Assembly (NCBI GenBank): GCA_964371035.1
Contig: CAYJLG010000022.1
Span: forward strand, 1 to 44,190
Reading direction: 5' to 3'
DNA length: 44,190 nt
Source: UBA1535 sp964371035
Lineage (GTDB): Bacteria; Bacillota; Clostridia; Tissierellales; Sedimentibacteraceae
Shown piece after piece: positions 16,044 to 26,300 of the stretch. Numbering within the stretch: position 1 is the stretch's first letter; each line of letters starts with the position of its first letter. Below the pieces are notes generated by a model. That model worked only from the letters and a program-made list of their open reading frames with translations, did no database searches and had not been told where the DNA came from. The translations under genes and the position numbers were made by a program.

Positions 16044-17363
16044 TTACTCACCTCTATTGATTTCTTGAACAATATCTAACATTTCTTCCGTAGTTTTGAC
16101 TGCAAATTTATGTTGATTTAATGATTGCATTATCATCGAACCTTTTGCCATACGGTTTTTAATTGCATCTCCCATTTCATCAATATTTGCGAGTTCAAAT
16201 ACTTCTTTTTGTTCAAGATATGCTAGCAACTCTCTTCTAATTGCAGGACCTACTTTTTTCATCTCAGGACTTTGAACTGCACCTCCAAGTCTTGATACAG
16301 ATAATCCATAATTTATTGCTGGCTTTTGCCCTTTTTCAAAGTTTTTTGCAGATAAAACAATTTGTCCATCTGTAATAGATATTATATTTGTAGATATATA
16401 GTCTGTAATATCTCCACTTTTTGTCTCACAGATAGGTAGTATCGTAATCGAGCCGCCGTCTTTGTGTTGACACCCTAATTCTAGCATTCTTGAATGTGAA
16501 TAAAAAATATCTGGAGGATATGCGTCTCTACCAGGAGTTTTATCCATAAGTAGTGCCATTTCACGACAAACATCAGCATGACGTTTTAAATCATCTATCA
16601 CCACTAATACGTCTCTGCCTTGCTCCATATACAATCTAGCTATTGACAACGCGGTATAAGGGGTAGCCTTTAAAACTGGCGCACCATCATCATTAAACGC
16701 AGCTACAATCATTGTATATTCCATTGCTCCTCTTCTTAGGAGCTGTCCATATATATTTTTTACTTCTTTTTTCGTTTTTCCTATTGCAACATAAATACAA
16801 ATCATATTTTGTTCGATTTGATTTAAAATTGTATCTAGTGCTATCTGTGTTTTGCCTGTTTTTTTGTCACCTACTATAAGTTGTCTTTGTCCTTTTCCTA
16901 TAGGATACATCAGGTCTATACCCATTATACCTGTCAACATTGGTCGTTCAACAGGCGTCCTATCCATTATTGAAATCGCTTCCGTTTCTATCTGTACAGT
17001 TCTTAAACTATCAAAATATTTACCTGTAAGTTTGTCTTCTCCGAATATGTCTATGATATGACCTAAAGAACTATCAGAAAATTTGCCTGAAAACTGAGCT
17101 TCAGTAGAAATAACTTTATCTCCTATTGAAATTTTCGAATTGAATGAAGTGAGAGCTATCAACACTGAATCAACAGTTATTGCCTCTACATAGCCAATAT
17201 TTTCATCACCAACAACAACTTTTTCATAATATGAAACATTATCTAACCCAGTTGCCTCTACTATATACCCTCTAACCATACGGACTTCGCCCGTAGTGTA
17301 TGCATTAATATTATCTTTTATGTTTCTAATCTTTCGACCTAAAACATTACTCATTGTGCCCAT
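16044..17363 (-). CDS. atpA: F-type ATPase alpha subunit, shortened, 439 aa
   Basis: Non-catalytic nucleotide-binding subunit of the F1 hexamer. The P-loop GDKKTGKT is at 165-172, Walker B with D-D at 257-258, and the arginine finger in V-S-R-L-G-G at about 358, so it can complete the catalytic sites of beta. The I-S-I-T-D-G-Q-I core is conserved. At 439 aa it is about 65 residues shorter than normal alpha (about 500-510). The N-terminal helix that docks delta is mostly missing and the C-terminal helical domain is trimmed. This implies a rearranged contact with the peripheral stalk. It begins 2 bp after the b-delta gene, with only a weak GGTGG site before the ATG, so coupled translation is likely. 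Confidence 0.93.
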   Translation of the reverse strand: MGTMSNVLGRKIRNIKDNINAYTTGEVRMVRGYIVEATGLDNVSYYEKVVVGDENIGYVEAITVDSVLIALTSFNSKISIGDKVISTEAQFSGKFSDSSLGHIIDIFGEDKLTGKYFDSLRTVQIETEAISIMDRTPVERPMLTGIMGIDLMYPIGKGQRQLIVGDKKTGKTQIALDTILNQIEQNMICIYVAIGKTKKEVKNIYGQLLRRGAMEYTMIVAAFNDDGAPVLKATPYTALSIARLYMEQGRDVLVVIDDLKRHADVCREMALLMDKTPGRDAYPPDIFYSHSRMLELGCQHKDGGSITILPICETKSGDITDYISTNIISITDGQIVLSAKNFEKGQKPAINYGLSVSRLGGAVQSPEMKKVGPAIRRELLAYLEQKEVFELANIDEMGDAIKNRMAKGSMIMQSLNQHKFAVKTTEEMLDIVQEINRGE

Positions 17364-17365
17364 AA

Positions 17366-18151
17366 TTAGCCCACCACCTTATTTCTTACTGAATAATCAT
17401 ATATTTGATTGTTAACAAAAATTTTAAATCCTTCGCACAAGTTTTCATCTACTTTTATTTCTACATCACTAGGTAAACTTGAAACATCAAATCCAGGTGA
17501 AATATAAATAACTGGTTTTTGAGTTTCTTTTGCAGCCTTTGTTTGCAAATAATTACAAAATTCAATAGTGTCAACTTCTTCTTCATCTTCACAAAATTCA
17601 TTTAAAAATTGTAAATGTTCTTCAGTCATACTGTCTTTTAAAAGCTCATATTGCAAATTTGTCGGAAGCGTGATTAATGAAAGTACAGTCTGAGAATCAA
17701 GCTCTTGAAGCAAGCCCGTAGCCTTGCCTATTGGTGCATCAAAATTCGGTATCTTTGATACTACGTCATCAATATTGATTCGAAAACCATCCTTCAAAGT
17801 CTTATAAATTTCAAAACTGCTTTCCCCTACATATTTTGCATTTGCAACCTTTTCAACTGTAGATAAAACAGATGGCGAAAAATTTCTTGTAGGTCTCATT
17901 CTTGTATTGGGTTGAAAAGTGACTACTTGTTGAGTTGCTGAAGTAGTTTTCTTTATGTTTTTTATTTCAACCTTCATCTTATCTAATTCACTGCTATATT
18001 CATCTAATATTTCATCATACGTCGATATCAGGTTTAATGTTTTTGACCTAATATTTCTTGTTACAGTCTTGCTAATAGACAAAATAGCTATACTTGATAT
18101 CCCTATAAGCAGTGCCATACCTATTATGGCTGCAATATATGAATAAATCAT
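17366..18151 (-). CDS. Fused b-delta-like peripheral stalk subunit, 261 aa
   Basis: Predicted stator. Residues 3-27 form a single membrane helix and about 30-70 a charged helical stretch, as in subunit b. The C-terminal 50 residues contain V-D-E-N-L-C-E-G-F-K-I followed by I-Y-D-Y-S-V-R-N-K-V, which fits the C-terminal signature of delta/OSCP (D-x-x-L-x-G-G-F then D-x-S-V-x-x-x-L). The middle (about 90-225) is helical and unassigned. A b-delta fusion is also known in mycobacterial atp operons, with a different sequence. Its place between c and alpha matches genes b and delta in a standard operon. The start ATG has GTGAGG about 8 nt upstream. The delta assignment is moderately secure and the b assignment rests on topology and order. 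Confidence 0.72.
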   Translation of the reverse strand: MIYSYIAAIIGMALLIGISSIAILSISKTVTRNIRSKTLNLISTYDEILDEYSSELDKMKVEIKNIKKTTSATQQVVTFQPNTRMRPTRNFSPSVLSTVEKVANAKYVGESSFEIYKTLKDGFRINIDDVVSKIPNFDAPIGKATGLLQELDSQTVLSLITLPTNLQYELLKDSMTEEHLQFLNEFCEDEEEVDTIEFCNYLQTKAAKETQKPVIYISPGFDVSSLPSDVEIKVDENLCEGFKIFVNNQIYDYSVRNKVVG

Positions 18152-18166
18152 ATTATTTACCTCACT

Positions 18167-18415
18167 TTATACATTTAGTAAAGGATTTGCATATATTAAT
18201 ACAATAGCTACTGCTAATGTTACTATCATCATACCTGCTAAAATCAAAGCCATTAGCAACACACAATGCATAACATCACTTTTTGTTTCAGGGTTTCTTC
18301 CTACTGCCTCTGCTGCTCTTCCACCAGTAATTCCAAGTGCAACTGCTACTCCGGCAAATGCAAAACCTAGCATAGTGCCTACAGCAGTAATTATTGCCGA
18401 TAATAAAGTTTCCAT
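18167..18415 (-). CDS. atpE: F-type ATPase c subunit without the ion-binding carboxylate, 82 aa
   Basis: Rotor ring protein with the classic two-helix hairpin and length. Helix 1 is rich in Gly and Ala (about 8-32); the polar loop is R-N-P-E at 40-43, replacing the common R-Q-P; helix 2 spans about 48-75. In normal c subunits a Glu or Asp sits in the middle of helix 2 (A-L-V-E-A in Bacillus types). Here the matching stretch is A-L-I-L-A at 56-60, with TTA Leu at 59. No acidic residue occurs inside either helix, so no H+ or Na+ site is visible. The family assignment is strong through the loop, helix 1 and gene order. The start ATG follows GAGGAG. I infer a structural rotor that does not translocate ions. 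Confidence 0.88.
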   Translation of the reverse strand: METLLSAIITAVGTMLGFAFAGVAVALGITGGRAAEAVGRNPETKSDVMHCVLLMALILAGMMIVTLAVAIVLIYANPLLNV

Positions 18416-18442
18416 TTTAATTACTCCTCATATTTTTATAAT

Positions 18443-20290
18443 TTAATTTCCTATTTTTATTATACTGTCATTGTCAATAATTTCTGTGCTAATTGCACTT
18501 TGACTAGTAGAAGACGACTCTCCTGTTTCTGGCAATTTTGGCGCAGTATTACTGTCCGTTTGACCATTTGGCAAAACATTTACTAGTCCTCCCGTATTAG
18601 TAGAAGTAGTTATACTTCCACCTGATACTGGATCATAATCATAATTTATTATTGAATCTTTCAAAACAGTAGAATCTTTTAACGTATAATTTATTTCAAA
18701 TTTTTCAATACCGACTATGCTTGTCTTAGGAAAATTAAGTTCATGCACAAACCCTCCATTGGCAGCTTTATTAATATCTTCTTGAGTTAAAGAATATTGA
18801 CCATGTCCTGATACACCAATGGTAGTTATATTGCCAGGAAGAGTAGCATCGTTAATATCTTCGATAACTAACATAAGCTCTAAATGAACATAATCTGTGT
18901 CTCTAAATAAATTTGTTATGCTCAATCTATTTTCTTTAGTTAATGTTTTGACATTAAAGTAATCTGCAAGTTCATTTACTGTTTCTTTATTAGCATTTAT
19001 ATATTCATGCGCCATAGCAACAAAATAGTCTTCATCAGATTCTAGACCTTTAAATGTATGCTCATTATCATAAGGAGTTATTGATGTTCTCTTAGATTTT
19101 AGCGTATTATTCCAATAATTAGTTTTATAGGCTTCAACTTTGCTTTCATCACCAGGACTTGGACTGTAAAATTCAACAAGTGTGATGCCAGCTTTAATTA
19201 AATCATCAATGCGGTGAACATCTAAGTATATAGTTCCCAACTGTCCGAATGGGTCAATAAAGTAATAATCAACATCTATTGTCCCTGCTGAATTAGATTC
19301 AACATCTCTAAGCATTAAAGATTTAACCATATCTGGGCTTTCTTCTCTACCGCCTGAACCACCCATACCACCTGTGCCTCCGATTCCACCAGTACCGCCT
19401 GTGCCTCCTCTGCCTCCTGAACCACCTGTTCCTCCTGTGCCTCCTGTGCCACCGATACCGCCGTCACCGCCTGTGCCTCCTGTGCCTCCGTCTCCACCGA
19501 TTCCACCGTCTCCGCCAGTTCCACCGATACCTCCAGCTCCTCCTGTTCCACCATTACCACCATAAATCGTCATATCAATAGAATCCGGAGTTTGAGGATC
19601 ATCTATGCTTTTATTAATAGCAGAATCATATGTATTTGTACTTTTAATAACTTTTTTCATATTATATTCTATATCGTCTATTATTAATATTTCATTTGCA
19701 ATGTCAAAAGATATATTATTTGTAGACACTATAGTAGGTTTTGTAGTCTTTAAACTTATATCATTAGAGACAATATATGCATTGCCTACTACATCCAACA
19801 CTATATAAATATAATCATTTGTACTAAACACATTCTGATCATCCGATATTTCATCACCTACAAGCAAATATTTTCTGTCTTCAAGCTTGAAAAAAGCTCC
19901 TGACTGAAGACCCTCAAATGTATTTGCATCACCAACTTCTTCTGCTGCGCCTTCATCAGTAATTCTATATCCACCACCCAATATTCTTAATTGTCCATTA
20001 TTATAAGCGATTGAATTGCGACCTAGCGATATTTTTGAGCCATCAGGTAGATTCGCATAATACTGACCATTCTCAGATTCTTTAGAAATTGACGCGGCAG
20101 ATTGGATTTCTATAGGTCTGTTAGTATTGTCAAAAACTGTAACTCCGCTAAGCGTTTCTATAGCTTCTGGTCGATTGTTTACAGTCGAATATGCAGTCAA
20201 TCCTGCTCCACCTATCATGCTGGTAAGTACTAGAGAGAACACTGTAAACAATATTTTAGTTGTATTCGTTAATTTTCTTATATTTTTCAC
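18443..20290 (-). CDS. Surface protein with (GGX)24 segment, 615 aa
   Basis: Predicted exported protein with an N-terminal hydrophobic segment (about 12-35), cleaved or kept as an anchor. Residues about 83-106 and 131-180 contain the beta-rich module shared with three other proteins of the unit. Residues 244-315 consist of 24 G-G-X triplets (X mostly Thr, Ile, Asp), a composition suited to a polyglycine-II-type helix bundle. An Fn3-like part with G-L-E-S-D-E-D-Y follows, then a region of beta character. LPETG occurs at 586-590, but no hydrophobic helix or basic tail follows it, so a normal sortase signal is absent. The start is GTG, after a GGTGAG site, 16 bp behind the 2248-aa gene. Function unknown; a structural part of a surface assembly is inferred. 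Confidence 0.8.
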   Translation of the reverse strand: MKNIRKLTNTTKILFTVFSLVLTSMIGGAGLTAYSTVNNRPEAIETLSGVTVFDNTNRPIEIQSAASISKESENGQYYANLPDGSKISLGRNSIAYNNGQLRILGGGYRITDEGAAEEVGDANTFEGLQSGAFFKLEDRKYLLVGDEISDDQNVFSTNDYIYIVLDVVGNAYIVSNDISLKTTKPTIVSTNNISFDIANEILIIDDIEYNMKKVIKSTNTYDSAINKSIDDPQTPDSIDMTIYGGNGGTGGAGGIGGTGGDGGIGGDGGTGGTGGDGGIGGTGGTGGTGGSGGRGGTGGTGGIGGTGGMGGSGGREESPDMVKSLMLRDVESNSAGTIDVDYYFIDPFGQLGTIYLDVHRIDDLIKAGITLVEFYSPSPGDESKVEAYKTNYWNNTLKSKRTSITPYDNEHTFKGLESDEDYFVAMAHEYINANKETVNELADYFNVKTLTKENRLSITNLFRDTDYVHLELMLVIEDINDATLPGNITTIGVSGHGQYSLTQEDINKAANGGFVHELNFPKTSIVGIEKFEINYTLKDSTVLKDSIINYDYDPVSGGSITTSTNTGGLVNVLPNGQTDSNTAPKLPETGESSSTSQSAISTEIIDNDSIIKIGN

Positions 20291-20306
20291 TATCTCACCA
20301 TCCTAT

Positions 20307-23300
20307 TTACTCTGTGATAAATGTTGATACTCTGTATATGTTATTTATTGAGTCTTTCATTTCCAAAGTTATTGTATATTCACCTCTTGGCAAATTAACT
20401 ACAGGAATTGTAATGGCATAAACATCGTAACCAACACTATCAACTTTACTAATAAACAAATCTCCAAAACTATCTTTATGTAATCTAGTTCCGTTTATTT
20501 TAGTTACTTGCCCACTTGTCGAAGCACCTATAACTTCCCAATCTACATACTCAAACGCCTGAACATTTCCATCACCAATAAAACCAAAACTCTCTCTAAA
20601 TCTTATCTCAAATCTACTAAGATTATCTCTTCTAGCAGTAATAAAACTTGGACTATCATTAATCAATATACCATTTTTATCTGTTGATTGCCCTATTTTA
20701 TCTGCAATTCTAAAACTCTCTTCAAATTTAGTAAGATCAGATAATATTGTTCCTTTACTACTCCAAAAACTATTTATCAATTCCCCAAATTTTACAGATG
20801 TTTGATCTAACGATCCCGAGCCAGAACCAAACAATTCCAGATAAGTATAAGATTGTTCTCCATCTAAGTTTGAATAATCTAAACTTTTACCATCATTGTT
20901 TGCGTCATCAACTGCATAAACGTACATTTTAAACTTTCTACCTGGCTTGAAAATTTTTATATTTTCGTCCGATCCATATTCATTGAGCTTATCATTTCCA
21001 GCTAAATTAGCTGCATTTAGAGTAAATTTTTGTTTAATATCACTAGTATAGTAAAAATCTGGAGTGTTGCTATCATCATCAGGACCATCATTGTAAACTG
21101 TCTGCATCAATTTTTCAGTTCCATCATCAAGAAAATACGTAAATCTAACTCCGTATATGCCTGTTTGTGGATTGCTTGCATCGTTCGTATCATTCTTTTT
21201 ACCCATCAAAACATAATTGCTGTCTATAATTGTAGCTGTGAACTCTACTGAATTATTAGTAGATTTTGTAGTATAAATAAGAGATGCAGTATCAGATTCT
21301 GGTGGGATAGAAATAGTTTCTTCTACTACTTCAACTTCAGAATTTCCCGCTCCTGCCGAAGTCGATAAAGCAGAAATCCTAAACACATATGAGAATCCTG
21401 GTTTAATCTTATCCCTTAGTTTTGTTCCTGGTTCTAAATCTAATGTAACTGAATTACTCGAATCATACGAAGGTTCACCATTTGCCTTTGGAACTGTAAG
21501 ATAGTCAAAAATATCTAAAGCACCATTAGTTACTGTAACAGTGTCACTACTTGCTATCGGGTTGCCAATCGCTATTAGATTACCACTTGCATCTGTGCTT
21601 CCATCTGTGCTGAAAATATCATAGCGAATTTCAATATCATCTCTACTGTTTTCTAGTGTAAAAATAACTTCTGAATATTTGTTAAAATAATTGTTGTTAA
21701 TATATCCATCAAATTCGCTAACTGCAAGTCCAATTTTTCCAAGAGTTTTAAACCCAAGTATTGCATCATTATTTGCTGAAGATTCCTTGAGAATATTTAT
21801 TCCCGAAGCCAATTCTGCGTAGAATACCATTAAATAATTTTCATCTCTAGCTAGCCCTGTAACAATATCCTCACCATCTATAGTTCTAAAGTATCCAGTT
21901 GGCTTTTTTTCGCCATCTAATTCACCGTACACTTCAATCTTGTCCTTATATCCAATTGTAGCTTCTATATCATTAACATTTATAGTATTATTACCAAGAG
22001 CAGTCTTATCTATTATAGCTACATGAATGATAGGTTTAGCATCCGTATGGAATTCTATAATTTGATCTGCAGCCGATACTTGAAATGAATCAACTGAAAC
22101 AGAATTTAGCGATACTTCCCTAACAAGTGTCGGTATATTTAATGTCGGAATAATACTCCCAACCAGAGCTGGATCTATTTCACCTATATCTGTCGTAGTT
22201 GATACACTCGCTACTTTTGGGATTCTATAACTATTATCTATAAATTCCATACCTGCAGAGAATGAAAAATCCACACCATTTTCAGTAACAGTTAAATATT
22301 TTGCATCAGCATTTGAATTTGTTGATAAATAATAGTGTTGATATGTCAAACGTGTTTTAAGATTATCCTCGCTGTAGTAAGAATTATATAGAGATTCCAC
22401 TTTAAATGCGTCTAATCCTTCGACATGGTGTGCCAAAGCGTTTGTAGGTGCATTTGGAGCTAATGTATCATTAATAGCTATGTATTCGCCCATGTTAAAT
22501 CCTAATATACTTTCGCCGTTATGGTCTGTTCCTGCACTTTGCCCAACAATTTGCATCCCAAATTCAGCTGAATTTTCTAAGTAAAAAAAACCTTGTTCTC
22601 CCGAGTCGAAAATTATGGAATATGAAAGCTCAAATTCATCTTTATATTCTGTAGTACTATTTTCTTTAAAACCTAAAAATTCACTTATCTCTCCTGTAGG
22701 TAGTACCGCATGTGTTTGACTTGAAGTAGCACCTCCTTCTTTTATAGGTAAATAAACTGTTTTTTGATTACCATTACTATCATCAGCAGTAACTTTTAAT
22801 AAGAAAGCTCTATCTTTTAATACAGGAAATAAATGTTGATTAGTAGATGTTCTAGCTATGTTTAATATTATCTCATTATCTGCTGATCTTATAACTGGAT
22901 TGACTGTAAAGTAATTGTTGTCATTAAGCATATTCCCATATCCCGGTTCAACAGGGACTTTCGCCAAATAAGTAATCGAATAAAGCTCATCTAATTCAGC
23001 GTCAGAAATTTCTTCCGTCGCACCTTCTGTTAGTCTATCTATGATTTCTGTATAATCTATTTTATAAGTGTCGAGTTTAATGATTGGTTCTAGTAAAATA
23101 TCGTCCTCGGTATTATTAAGCTTAAATGGAATCGTTAAAGAATACCATTTATTATTAATATCATCATATCCAGTAGTTGCGTTAATATCAACAGATTCCA
23201 TGCTTCCTACACTATTCTCAAATTCAATTTGCGTAATATCTGCACCTGTATCTTTTACGGTCTTATCAGCTGCATTATTAATATACTTATAATGAATCTC

Positions 23301-26300
23301 AGCCTTTCCTGATGTAGCGCTATTATTATCATATTCAACTTTATTTAAAAAGTAGAAGATTTGTGGTGCAACTTGTGGTGCAGAAATGATTCCTGAATTT
23401 AATACATATGCATCACCTTTTCCTAATTCTACATTGAGGTGAGTACCTACTCCATAAGTTTCTTTCGCGTCTTCATATTTGTCGCTACCATATGGATAAC
23501 TACTTACAACACTTGGTGCGCCAGCAGCACCTTTTATTTCATATTCTACAGTATATGCAAAAACATATTTATAACCTCTATCTAACTTAAAACTACTTAA
23601 GTCTGGCTCGAATTGATATATTTTTCTGTCTAAAATTGTGTTGTTATAGTATAAAATTTTGCCTGCATCATCTTTTATTGCTTCAACTCCAGAGGAAGTA
23701 TCAAACCCTTTAGTTCTATCAAACAAAATTGTGGCAGGTGAAACTGTATCTCCAAAAACTTCACTGATACTTACACTAAATTGTTGTGAATCAGCAGTCT
23801 TTACAGGGTCTTGCCTATTTAGTATTGCATTGTAAAACGATTTGTATTCAAAGGCATAATAAGTCACAGATTTAGCAAATCTGTTCGAGTTGTTGTATTC
23901 TGCTTGCAATGTATATCCTATAACAGCATCATCAGGCAAATCTGCATCTACATCCGCACCATAAACAACAGCATCTTCATTATAAATTGGCGTTACAGTT
24001 AGCGCCTCATGAGGCCTTGTAGGTAAATCTGGTGCTTTTGGTGTAACTGTAATATTTGTAGTTCTATTGTCGATATCTGCGAAATCATTCACATATCCTA
24101 ATTGATCTTCGTTTTTATACGTTTCATCTACTACTGTTTCAATTTTTAGCATATATGAAGATTCGTCTCCAGACGATGCACTTACTCCAAAGTTTGCCTC
24201 TGTAATATTATAACCAGTACCATCAAACAATTTTGCTATATTATCGCTTCCAGTTATAATATGTTTTGCACCAACTGATTCTTGCCCTGAAGTGCCTACG
24301 TATAAACCTATCTCAACTCTACCAGCCTTTAATTTTTCTAAAGTTAAATCTTGATTTGCTTCTACAAATTGCAATTTTAAAGTTCTATTAATTTGACCCA
24401 ACAAACTGTCGTTGTCAACTTTCCAATTTGCAGTGATCGGCGAGGCAATATCTGTTCTGAAACTTACACTGCCGATAGTTGACACAGTTACCAAATCGTC
24501 GGTTTGATCTTCATGCAAATCTAAATATCCTCTTAACCTAATCACGTAATTTGTTTGTTTTTTTAATTTTTGCAAATCCAAATCAATTTTATAAGTATTT
24601 TCAGAAATTTTTGATAATTCAAGTTTGTGCTCATAAAGGCTATCTTCAGCTGCAACCGGATTTATTCCGTCTGGCATTGTATCAAAACTCAACTTTGTAT
24701 CTTTTAAGTTGTCTGCATATATTTCTACTTCAAGAGCTTTGCTTTTTTCTATTTCTAGAGAAGAATTTCCATTTAAAACCATAGTAATTGTGCCATCAAA
24801 AGAACTGTAAGTAACAGCAGCCTTATCTAGCGTTAAAGTAGGCAACATATCTCCGCTTATACTAAACGGAGCTCTCGTATTTCCAATAATTTCTTCAACT
24901 GTATTTTTATTATCATGAAAAACCATTATAACTTCAAATACATATTCTTTATTACTATCAAGCACAAAAGGCACTTCGTATGGGTCTGTAGGCAATGCAG
25001 TTTTAACTGCAATTGCAGGTAAAATCTTTTGGTTGGTAGTAGGGTCTACTTCATAACAATAATATTCGTATCGTTCAACGCCATTGTTAGGGTCTTTTAC
25101 GACGGGTCTTGACACTTCAACGTTTCCTGTATATCTATTGTAAATAACTCCAAGTTCTAACGGTGCGCCTGAATCACTCTGTCCAACTACTGTAGCTTTA
25201 GATTTTAGAGTCGTCAAATCAACTGCATGATCACTTAAACTTTCAAGTATGATATTCGTTAGAGTATTTTTTGTTTCAGTTACCATGCGAAAATAATATG
25301 TAGTATCAGGAGTTAACTCTGATAAAGTTTCTAACTTATGTTCAAAATCAAGTGAAAAAGGATTATTGAATGCATTTACAGCTCTTATTTGAATTTTATG
25401 ATTATTATTTTTGTCAAATTTATAATTAACTGTACCATCTTTAGATATTGTTACTTCTTCTAAATAATCTGTTGAATTCATTGTAAAAGTTTTGTTCTGA
25501 TCAGCAGTAAGCATATATATTTTTAATGATTCTATATTTTCAGGTTCGCTAGTTTTTACATTTAGTTTTAGTGAGTTTTCATTAACCTCATTTTCAGATA
25601 AAACGACACCACTACCATCAGTAACGAAGGTACGAGAAATAAACTCTCTATAATAAACAGATTGTGATACTTCATCTGCTGTATAAGGAACAACTACAGA
25701 TAGTGTATACTTTGTGTCAGGTTTTAGCACATCAGGAAATGTGGCAAAATATATCTCAGTATCGCCAACTGCAAAATTATCAAATTCTTCAGAGATTCCT
25801 AGTGTTGGGATTTCTGTTGGGTTACCTAACTCAAAACACGGAATCTCCGTTCCATCTTCAGCAATCAAGTATACTCTAGCTTTTTCTGATGTAGTCAATC
25901 TACCTACTTCACCTGAAACTGTAATAGTACCTCTTACACTAGTAGAGCCTATCTCCCAATTTGTTAAAGTCAAAGCTGGTAAAGCTACATTTGTCGAACC
26001 AGATACATTTACACTTGTGCCTTGTGCTCCAGTACTTCCGACAGAACCTTTTTTCCCTGCTGCACCTGCATCACCTGCATCGCCTTGTTTACCATCATCA
26101 CCATCCGAACCAGTATCACCTGTGTCACCGCTTGAACCTGAGTTTCCTTCTTCACCTATATCTCCATTTTCGCCGATTTCTCCCTTTTCACCTGTTTCGC
26201 CTGTTTCACCAATTTCACCTGCTTGACCAATTTCACCTTGCAAACCAGCTTCTCCGTCTTCTCCATCTTCTCCATCAACAGCTTCAAGGTTAAGTTCCGG

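Noticed and set aside
12170..18415. Interpretation as an N-ATPase (Na+-translocating F-type) operon
   Set aside because: N-ATPases have order beta-epsilon first and c subunits with two ion-site carboxylates; neither fits here.
19315..19565. Pro-rich plus-strand frame and a Glu/Val/Gln-rich minus-strand frame in the GGX region
   Set aside because: Shadows of the G-G-X codon repeat of the 615-aa gene; the repeat prevents stops in other frames.
12170..20290. Interpretation as the cell's ordinary ATP synthase operon
   Set aside because: Subunit a is absent, c lacks its carboxylate, alpha and epsilon are shortened, and surface proteins are interleaved.
19344..26275. Short periodic repeats in these segments considered as CRISPR or minisatellite arrays
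   Set aside because: The period is 3 codons or less (9 bp) and in frame with a coding sequence; there are no spacer-like unique units.
25714..26293. Plus-strand frames of 110 and 170 codons opposite the collagen-like segment
   Set aside because: Pro/Ser- or His/Leu-rich antisense shadows of the G-X-Y repeat, without start signals.
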